DNA from: Verrucomicrobiota bacterium
Lineage (GTDB): Bacteria; Verrucomicrobiota; Verrucomicrobiia; Limisphaerales; AV2
Direction of reading: 5' to 3'
DNA length: 36,447 nucleotides
NCBI GenBank assembly: GCA_003218515.1
Contig: QHNT01000279.1
Span: forward strand, 1-36,447
Position 1 is the first letter of the stretch; the number at the start of each line of letters is the position of its first letter. Positions 30,444 to 36,447 of the stretch are shown here, piece after piece. The notes under the pieces were generated by a model. The model saw nothing but the letters and a program-made list of their open reading frames with translations, did no database searches and was not told the origin of the DNA. Position numbers and translations under genes: made by a program.

Positions 30444-32777
30444 CTAGTTCGCCATCACCAAAATATTGTCTATGTAAACGCGCATGTCCTGCGGCGAAAA
30501 GCCGAACAGTCCGGGGCAGCCGTTCTGATGCGCGTGTTTGTGGGGCACTTCAAACGTCCAGGCCGCCGGCTCCGCCTCGCCTTTGGGCCAGGCTTTCGCG
30601 CGCACCACGCCCGAACCGTCCGCCGCCACATCGACTCGCCCCTTCAAGTGATACCAGACGTTCGGCGACCAGTTGAATTCCTTTCCGAAACGGAACAATT
30701 CGTCGTTCGAGCTGATTTCCAGTTTCTTCTCGTTGCCCTTGAGCACAATCTTATAGCGCTGATTGATGACACCCGCGTCGGACATCTTGCGTTTATTGCC
30801 TTCGCTCATCACATCGGCTTCAATCGTGTAATTCTTTAACTGCGGGTCGCCCATGAACACGGTCGCGCGCTGGAAAAAGCGATTGTCGATGGTCTTGACC
30901 AGGGCCTTGTTGCCGTCCTTATCGCGCACGTCGAATTTGAACCGCGCGCCAATCCACGGCAGCGGCGGATAGGCAAAGGGCGTGGGCGGCTCGACGTTGT
31001 TGGTCGTCGTCTCACTCAACTGGAACGCCTCAAAATCCTGTTTGATGGGCAGTCCGGGAAGGACGCGCCCGCGGAACGTGCCGCGCAGGTTGCCGGCAAC
31101 CGCTTCGAACGCGCCCGCCGAAGGCGCCGGGTCAGAAGCGGCGACCAGTTGCCCCGCTTCATTGAAGTCCGCTTTTATCGAAGCCCTCACCCGCGCCGTC
31201 GGCGGAATGTAATGCGACCATTTGATCTGCTTCGGGTCTTTGACTTCCTCGACGGTCAACCCGTTGGCGTCGAGCGCGCGCACGCGAAACGAAACTTTGT
31301 CGCCGGGTTTCAACAACACCTCCGAGGGAATGATCTGAAGCCGGTCCGGGGGGCCGGGCGCAGGCCACTTTTCTTCAGCCGGTTCGTGCGGCAGACCTGG
31401 ATTGTTCCCTTTCCTGCCAAAACAATAAAGCTGCTTGCTCGTCTGCACGTAAATCTTGCCGTTATAAACTGACGGCACACCGAAGCAGCGACCGTCGAGC
31501 ACCGCGTGCGCGAGGATTTCGCCGCCGCTGGCTCCCGGTTTGACAATGTAAAATGCGCCTCTGCCAGCGGTCTCGTCGCCGCCTTCCTCTTTCTGGCCCG
31601 GTTCGTTCAGAATCGGCACATACAACTTGCCGTCGGCATAGATGGGGCACGCGTTGCGTTGCTCGATGCCGAGCTTCAGTTTCCAAAGAATTTTTCCGCT
31701 GTTTGCGTCGATGGCAGCGAGGTTGCCGACCTCGCTGGTCAAATAAACCATGTCGCCGACGAGAATCGGTGAGCTGGTGGAAGTGCGCAGCTCGTTGCTC
31801 CAAAGCTCGACCTCCGAACGCGGTACGACGACCGGACCGGCCGCTGCGTTGGCCGGCGTCGCATGCGGGATTTTCATCGCCACCATCTGGCCGGGTTCAT
31901 AAGGCGTGCCGTAAATCGCGATGATCTTGTCGTTGTGGTGGACGAGCACGGACGAATTGATGCCCGCTTTGAAGAGCGGGATGCGCCAGATCGGATCGCC
32001 GGTGCGGGCGTTGACGCAAACGATGCTGCCGTCGCCTGTGGACGCGTAGAAAACGCGCTGGCCGTCGAGCCAGTCCAACACCGGCAACGAAAACGAATTG
32101 TCATGCGGCCGGTCGCCGGGAGACGAAGCCCAGACCAGTTCGCCGGTCTTCTTCTCGAAGGCGTAAAAGCGGTCGCCGCCGGGTCCGTGCGCACCCCAGT
32201 TCGCCGTGATACCGCGCGTAATCACGAGGTCTTTATCCATCAGCGGTGACGCCGTGCGGCCGTTGGGGAAAGTCAGCCGCCCATAAACCTCCATCATCGA
32301 CACGTCCCAGAGCTTCTGACCGTCGGCGGTGAAGGCCGCGAGAATGCCCTGCGTGCCCTGCATATAGACGTTGCCGGTTTCGGGGTCAATCGTCGGGCTG
32401 GACGTGGCGTAGCGATGGTAAATGATGTCGCTCAGAAAATCGCCGTAACCGTGCTGCCAAAGTTGTTTGCCGGTCTCGGCGTCGAAGCAGGTGAGAACCT
32501 CCTGTAAGTCCGGACCGTCCCCGACATAGCCCATTATGTAAAGGCGGCCATTGGCGATGACTGGAGTGGATTGGCCGGGCAAATTCGCCGTCCACAACGG
32601 ATGTCCGGCGTCCACTTTGTCCGGCAGGTTTTTTTCGAGGGAAGCACCGTTTTGGTCCGGTCCGCGCCAGGTCAGCCAGCCGTGGACCGGGGCGGCATGC
32701 GTCGCAGAGAGGATGGCAAATTGACAGCCAACCAACAGGCTGAAGGGGCCGGCAAAAGGCGAGCGTAAAAGTTTCAT
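30444..32777 (-). CDS. Secreted PQQ-type propeller with C-terminal lectin-like domain
   Basis: The 777-residue product has a signal peptide (core Leu-Leu-Val-Gly-Cys; cleavage near Thr-His-Ala-Ala, residue 29), then Trp-Leu-Thr-Trp-Arg-Gly-Pro-Asp-Gln-Asn-Gly, a typical secreted propeller opening. Blades with Asp-Ala-Glu-Thr-Gly-Lys-Gln-Leu-Trp and similar repeats reach to about residue 450. Residues 465-580 look like Ig-type strands. Residues 600-777 resemble a DUF1080/concanavalin-like beta-sandwich with Trp-Tyr-His-Leu-Lys-Gly and Val-Tyr-Ile-Asp-Asn-Ile. It probably binds carbohydrate or cell-surface polymers. It is transcribed away from the MarR gene and followed 38 bases later by the chimeric propeller gene. 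Confidence 0.8.
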   Translation of the reverse strand: MKLLRSPFAGPFSLLVGCQFAILSATHAAPVHGWLTWRGPDQNGASLEKNLPDKVDAGHPLWTANLPGQSTPVIANGRLYIMGYVGDGPDLQEVLTCFDAETGKQLWQHGYGDFLSDIIYHRYATSSPTIDPETGNVYMQGTQGILAAFTADGQKLWDVSMMEVYGRLTFPNGRTASPLMDKDLVITRGITANWGAHGPGGDRFYAFEKKTGELVWASSPGDRPHDNSFSLPVLDWLDGQRVFYASTGDGSIVCVNARTGDPIWRIPLFKAGINSSVLVHHNDKIIAIYGTPYEPGQMVAMKIPHATPANAAAGPVVVPRSEVELWSNELRTSTSSPILVGDMVYLTSEVGNLAAIDANSGKILWKLKLGIEQRNACPIYADGKLYVPILNEPGQKEEGGDETAGRGAFYIVKPGASGGEILAHAVLDGRCFGVPSVYNGKIYVQTSKQLYCFGRKGNNPGLPHEPAEEKWPAPGPPDRLQIIPSEVLLKPGDKVSFRVRALDANGLTVEEVKDPKQIKWSHYIPPTARVRASIKADFNEAGQLVAASDPAPSAGAFEAVAGNLRGTFRGRVLPGLPIKQDFEAFQLSETTTNNVEPPTPFAYPPLPWIGARFKFDVRDKDGNKALVKTIDNRFFQRATVFMGDPQLKNYTIEADVMSEGNKRKMSDAGVINQRYKIVLKGNEKKLEISSNDELFRFGKEFNWSPNVWYHLKGRVDVAADGSGVVRAKAWPKGEAEPAAWTFEVPHKHAHQNGCPGLFGFSPQDMRVYIDNILVMAN

Positions 32778-32873
32778 GGTCGTGTTCCGGTCGTAAGTTG
32801 AACGTCTTTCGCGAAAGAATTAAACAAATTTTCTTTCCTCGAGGACGGCGACTATTCTACACCACAGAAAAGA

Positions 32874-32905
32874 TTGCAATCGTAAATAATACCTATACGT
32901 ATAAT
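32874..32905 (+). promoter_or_regulatory. Candidate MarR promoter and operator
   Basis: TTGCAA (32874-32879) and TATAAT (32900-32905) could be -35 and -10 boxes, but the 20-base spacing is long. The perfect 10-bp palindrome TATACGTATA (32894-32903) overlaps the -10 box and lies in the divergent gap between the MarR gene and the 777-aa propeller gene, where an autoregulatory MarR operator would be expected. Confidence 0.4.
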
Positions 32906-32930
32906 TTTCAAGCCCCATTCAATATTTGTC

Positions 32931-33431
32931 ATGACCGCCGCGAGAAAAATCCGTCCGGCCGAATCGCTGCCGATCGACGCGCCCGGCCGGCGGCGCCTGC
33001 CCATCCTGTTGCGCCACGCCTGGTATGGATTGAACCAGGCCTTTCGCCGGCGCATCGCGCACCTGGGCATCACGCCGGACCAGTTCACCGTCATGCGCAC
33101 GCTTTTGGAGACTGGCGGCATCACCCAGAGCGAACTCACCGGACTGATGAGCAGCGACCCGAACACCGTGGCGTCCTTGCTGGAGCGGATGGAGAAGTCC
33201 GGCTTGCTGGAACGCCAGCCGCACGAAAGAGACCACCGCGCGCACCGGCTGGATTTAAAGGCCGAAGGCAAACGCAAATATCAAAAGGCGCGAGAAATCG
33301 CCATCGCCTTGCAGACCGAAGCGCTCAGCGTGTTGCCGGAGGATGAACGGGAACATTTTCTCGGACACCTGGCGCTGGTGGCTGACGCCTGCCGTGCCGC
33401 GGCGGACAAAGTAACGAAGAAGGGGCAGTGA
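32931..33431 (+). CDS. MarR-family transcriptional regulator
   Basis: The 166-residue product shows the MarR winged-helix layout: an N-terminal helix with Leu-Asn-Gln-Ala-Phe-Arg-Arg-Arg, Gly-Ile-Thr-Pro-Asp-Gln-Phe-Thr-Val-Met-Arg, recognition helix Ser-Asp-Pro-Asn-Thr-Val-Ala-Ser-Leu-Leu-Glu-Arg-Met-Glu, and the wing with Arg-Asp-His-Arg-Ala-His-Arg-Leu (about 100). It would bind palindromic DNA as a dimer and respond to a small ligand. The divergent propeller genes and its own promoter are the likely targets. The N-terminal 20 residues form a basic Pro/Arg-rich extension. It is convergent with the zinc-ribbon gene. Confidence 0.85.
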   Translation: MTAARKIRPAESLPIDAPGRRRLPILLRHAWYGLNQAFRRRIAHLGITPDQFTVMRTLLETGGITQSELTGLMSSDPNTVASLLERMEKSGLLERQPHERDHRAHRLDLKAEGKRKYQKAREIAIALQTEALSVLPEDEREHFLGHLALVADACRAAADKVTKKGQ

Positions 33432-33442
33432 GTTTTCAAGAG

Positions 33443-35572
33443 TTAGCGTGAGCGAGGAGATTTCCCGCTGCTCTTATAGCATTTTGGGCAACCGCGACCG
33501 GCGCTTCTTTTTGCGACAACGGCCTGCCATTCATGGCCATTGCTGCACTTCCACCAAACTTTGAAGCCTGAAAATGGACGGACTTTATCGGCAGACAACT
33601 TGTTTTTCGTTGGGTGCCACTCCTGTGCCAGTTTGGAATTCAAGGTCAGCAGAGAGTTGTCACGGCATACTGCCTTGCCTGCACAATATGGACAGTTTGA
33701 TCCGTGACTTCGGTTGTTGATGCTTGTCCGCCAGACGTGATCTCGCTCACATAGCCAATAGACCTTCTTGTTTGAGAACTCAGTGACTTGAACAGGCGTA
33801 AGTTTCCCATTTTTGCTTGGGTGCCATTCAGCCGCGACGTTGGGACGTTTGATCAACAAACACGTGGATGGTGTGGCCAACTTGCCTGCGCATTGCGCAC
33901 AGCCACAACCGTGACTTCGTGTTGCGGGTGTCGCCTGCCATTCATATCCGCATTTGCGGCACCGCCACCACACTTTGCGATTTGCTCCAGCCGTGAGATC
34001 ATTTGGAGTTAAAGCGGAATTCTTTTCCTAATGCCACTCTTGTGCTAGATCAGTGTTGACCGTCGCGAGACAATTTTCTTTGTTCACTCGTTTGTTGCTG
34101 CAAAAAGGGCAGCCATTCCCTTTGTTACGCAAATTAACAGCCGCTTGCCACTCATGTCCCTTCGTGCATTGCCACCAAACTTTGGCGTGGGAACTCGGGG
34201 TAACATCCGAGGGAAGTTTTTGACCATTTTTGATAGGGTGCCATTCTGAAGCCAAAAAGTTGTTGAACTGAGCAAGGTTATTCTCTGGAGATGGTCTAGT
34301 CCCCGCACAAAAGGGACATCCTCGGCCATTACTGCGCTTAGCGACAGTAGCCAACCATTCATGGTGTTTCCTTTTGGCGCATTGCCACCATACTTTGAGG
34401 TTCGAAAAGGCGCTGACATGCTGCGGACTGAGATTCCAATTTTTACTGGAATGCCATTCAGCAGCTAAAGCCGGAAACAACACCAACAGACTTTGTCCGG
34501 GCATCGGCCCCGGCAGCCGATCAAGCAAGTTACGATATTCGGTTTCATTCTGGAGTCTGCCCGCCTCGATATACTCCGAAATAATAGCGACTTGGTTTGG
34601 CTGTGATTTTCCCAGAATCGCGGCATTTCCAAGAACGCGTTTGACAATTTGGAATTCTGATTCTCGACGGTCCACGATGACATCTAATTCAGAAATCGGC
34701 TGGAGACCCCTCTCTCTGATTCTGATCAAGTCCACTCCATGCTTTCTTAAGAGCGTATTCTTCCGACGATCTGCTTTTTTCTTGTCGCGATGCCAAAACT
34801 CTCCATCGCATTCGAGGGCGGTAGCAATACTTGGCAAGAAAACGTCACATTCAATGCCCTGAACTTTGTGCCGAAGTAACGCATCGTGGAAAATCCAATT
34901 CAACTCAGCAAACACTCGTAGCTCCAGCTTTGATGTTGATGAATTGCAATCAGGACAGCCGTGACCTCGATTTCTGCTCGCAACTACTGCTGCCCATTCA
35001 TGTCGCCTGCCGCAAACCCACCAAACTTTTCGGTGCGAATTCGCCGTTACGTTACGAGGACGCAGCCTTCCGTTTTTTGTCGGATGCCAATCTTTGGCTA
35101 AGAGCGGATTGACCTTCAAGAGACAGTTTTCTGGAGTGACGATTTTCCCTGCGCAAGCAGGACAATTGCTCCCTTTATTTCGAGTGTAAACTTGCGCCGC
35201 GTAAATATGCCCTTTTGGACAAAGCCACCAGACTCTTTTGCCTGAGCCCGGCCTCACCTGATCGGGATGAAGACGGCCGTTTTTCGTTGGATGCCACTCG
35301 GTAGCCAACTTGGGATTCAGAGCAAGTAACGAGTTTAGGGCATCGGCCCGCTTACCGGTACAATACGGACAGCCTTGGCCCTTTGCTCGATTCGCCACGA
35401 TGGCTACCCATTCGTGGCCTTTTGAACATCGCCACCAGCACGATCTGTTCGACTGGCGGGCAGTCGCGGAAGGATCAATGTCGGCGTTCCTCACAGGATG
35501 CCATTCCTTCAACAGTCGCTGATCATCGTTCACCGTCGATCGCTGCATAAAGCAATGATTATAACTGTTCAT
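33443..35572 (-). pseudogene. Zinc-ribbon repeat protein with Vsr-like nuclease, split by an amber stop
   Basis: One continuous frame from ATG 35572 to the stop at 33443 is broken only by a TAG at 34028-34030. Eight zinc-ribbon repeats (DUF4379/treble-clef type) are visible, each with Val-Trp-Trp-x-Cys, Gly-His-Glu-Trp and Cys-Pro-x-Cys: three before and two after a nuclease domain, then three beyond the stop. The nuclease part (Phe-Ala-Glu-Leu, then Gly-Ile-Glu-Cys-Asp-Val-Phe-Leu-Pro, Ala-Leu-Glu-Cys-Asp-Gly-Glu, Leu-Ile-Arg-Ile-Arg-Glu) resembles Vsr/DUF559 PD-(D/E)XK enzymes that cut DNA. The stop sits in Glu-Trp-His-stop-Glu-Lys-Asn, where repeats often have Tyr, so one base change would explain it. 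The first 513 codons could still give a working nuclease. The region is AT-richer than its surroundings. The gene starts one base after the preceding stop. Confidence 0.7.
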
Positions 35573-35573
35573 T

Positions 35574-36011
35574 TCACACCAAATACTCCAGCGGACCAAG
35601 CGATGTTCGCTCCAGCCTAAAAAACTCTGCCGACAAGTTCGCAATTAATTCAATCCGTATCTTGCTACCCAACCGTTCCTCGTGTTCTACTGGAATGAGT
35701 AAAGCTATTGAACAGTCTCCACTGCTGCAGGCCGTAGCGCGCCATTCACAAGGCCCAGGCAACGCGGCTAGACTGACTAAACCGAACGAAAGATTGACCG
35801 ACTGGACAGAAACATCCATATCCGCAAACCCTGTGTAGCTCCATGAGAACGAAAAGAGGAGATAGGTTTTAGTGGTAGAAGCGATCTGCTTCGCTGAAAT
35901 TTTGAGGGCATCACGACAAATCCTGCCATCATTCAGCTTAAAGCATTTTTTAAGTAGAAATCTGGCAGAGCTTTTAGCTAGCCAAAGTTTTATCCCAACA
36001 GGGATTTGCAT
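35574..36011 (-). CDS. Hypothetical partner protein of the zinc-ribbon nuclease (145 aa)
   Basis: ATG 36011 gives 145 residues: a basic N-terminus (Lys-Leu-Trp-Leu-Ala-Lys-Ser-Ser-Ala-Arg, then Lys-Lys-Cys-Phe-Lys), a beta-rich middle (Thr-Tyr-Leu-Leu-Phe-Ser-Phe-Ser-Trp; Val-Gln-Ser-Val-Asn-Leu-Ser-Phe) and a mixed end. No family is recognised. Its TGA is followed after one base by the ATG of the nuclease gene (TGAAATG), a strong sign of coupled translation. Both share AT-rich composition, so they likely arrived together. The upstream start is uncertain: a GTG-initiated longer form beginning inside 36011-36090 is possible. Confidence 0.5.
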   Translation of the reverse strand: MQIPVGIKLWLAKSSARFLLKKCFKLNDGRICRDALKISAKQIASTTKTYLLFSFSWSYTGFADMDVSVQSVNLSFGLVSLAALPGPCEWRATACSSGDCSIALLIPVEHEERLGSKIRIELIANLSAEFFRLERTSLGPLEYLV

Positions 36012-36091
36012 GGGAAAAGCATAACGCCTCTTTTGAAACTGAGTCAGTCTATAGGGCAGTAAAGACACCGATACCTCTAACAGATCGTTTT

Positions 36092-36447
36092 TCAATCCAG
36101 CACCTTGATCCGCGCGTTGCGAATCTGCGCATGGGTGTCGCCACGACTCAGTTCCTGGAAACCGATGCGGCCTTTGCGCGGGCGATCCTTCAACGGGGGC
36201 GCGTCGCTGCCATTGTGTCGTTTCACAGTCTGGTTTTGCTCGTCGAGGTCCAGATCCTGAATCGTTTCGCCGTTCAGCACGACTTTGAGATGCGAACCCT
36301 TGAGCAGGACGTGGTATTTGTTCCACTCCGTTGGTTTGTAAACCTGCTTTGTCGGCGCGATGGCCCGATAAATGCCGCCGGTCAGTTCCGAGTCTTTGGC
36401 GCTGGTGTTGTAACGAAAATCCGCCATCTGCAGTTCCATGCCGTCGA
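36092..36447 (-). CDS. DUF1080 (3-keto-disaccharide hydrolase-like) protein, 5' part outside window
   Basis: The frame is open to the window edge and continues with Asp-Gly-Met-Glu-Leu-Gln just upstream of the first in-window Met. It ends at 36092 with 118 residues visible. Motifs Gly-Gly-Ile-Tyr, Glu-Trp-Asn-Lys-Tyr, Leu-Asn-Gly-Glu, Lys-Gly-Arg-Ile-Gly-Phe-Gln and the terminal Ile-Arg-Asn-Ala-Arg-Ile-Lys-Val-Leu match the C-terminal half of DUF1080 domains. These are concanavalin-like sandwiches abundant in secreted Verrucomicrobia and Planctomycetes proteins and linked to sugar-derivative hydrolysis. Signal peptide and start are not in the window. Confidence 0.8.
   Translation of the reverse strand, partial: DGMELQMADFRYNTSAKDSELTGGIYRAIAPTKQVYKPTEWNKYHVLLKGSHLKVVLNGETIQDLDLDEQNQTVKRHNGSDAPPLKDRPRKGRIGFQELSRGDTHAQIRNARIKVLD

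Noticed and set aside
20642-32777. Three quinoprotein dehydrogenases
   Set aside because: The three propellers share the PQQ-like blades, but I cannot see the catalytic Asp/Glu or disulfide features of true PQQ dehydrogenases, so I call them propeller proteins only.

Overview
The window looks like a chromosome segment of a soil or freshwater Verrucomicrobiota (Pedosphaera/Limisphaerales-like). This is inferred from gene content, not from a marker gene. The clues are several secreted PQQ-type beta-propeller proteins, a DUF1080 protein, a Tat-exported Gfo/Idh/MocA oxidoreductase, a TolB-propeller/M28/PDZ protease, and intergenic DNA full of 7-bp repeats and palindromes. There is no rRNA gene, intact tRNA gene, CRISPR array or recognisable transposase. 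The backbone is GC-rich, while about 33.44-36.09 kb is visibly more AT-rich.

Layout. 1-2.6 kb is a worn accessory region. It holds a small lipoprotein gene followed by an integron-like attC site, a cassette-type gene, a small membrane protein, two decayed gene remnants, a Cys-rich hypothetical gene and the 5' half of a tRNA-Phe gene. 2.66-6.2 kb holds an exported metallo-beta-lactamase-fold hydrolase, a sugar-kinase/MurQ fusion for cell-wall recycling, and a 56-aa membrane protein. 6.3-15.6 kb (+ strand) holds the TolB/M28/PDZ protease, a heptanucleotide repeat array, an aldehyde-dehydrogenase-fold protein, a YchF-like protein that has lost its GTPase domain, a Tat-exported oxidoreductase and a secreted CocE-type hydrolase.

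15.6-24.0 kb (- strand) is the most interesting block. In transcription order it encodes a GcvH-like lipoyl carrier, a CobW-type GTPase, a small Cys-rich HdrA-like protein, a secreted PQQ-type propeller, a 42-aa peptide, a two-cluster ferredoxin, a radical SAM enzyme, a DUF116-polyprenyl synthetase fusion and a squalene-cyclase-repeat protein. Four-base stop/start overlaps tie several of them together. Divergent from it (24.1-25.9 kb) are a small hypothetical gene, a nucleotidyltransferase and an IscS/NifS-type cysteine desulfurase. Together they look like an undescribed lipoyl, Fe-S and isoprenoid redox or maturation pathway. That assignment is inference.

25.9-28.3 kb encodes an iron-containing alcohol dehydrogenase and an adenylate-forming ligase. 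With the distant aldehyde-dehydrogenase-fold protein they could activate an acid and reduce it to an alcohol. 28.6-32.8 kb has two PQQ-type propeller proteins; one has an N-terminus that is a fragment of a 23S-rRNA intervening-sequence protein. A MarR regulator diverges from them. 33.4-36.0 kb is an AT-richer two-gene island with an eight-repeat zinc-ribbon protein carrying a Vsr-like nuclease, interrupted by one in-frame amber codon. The window ends inside a DUF1080 gene.
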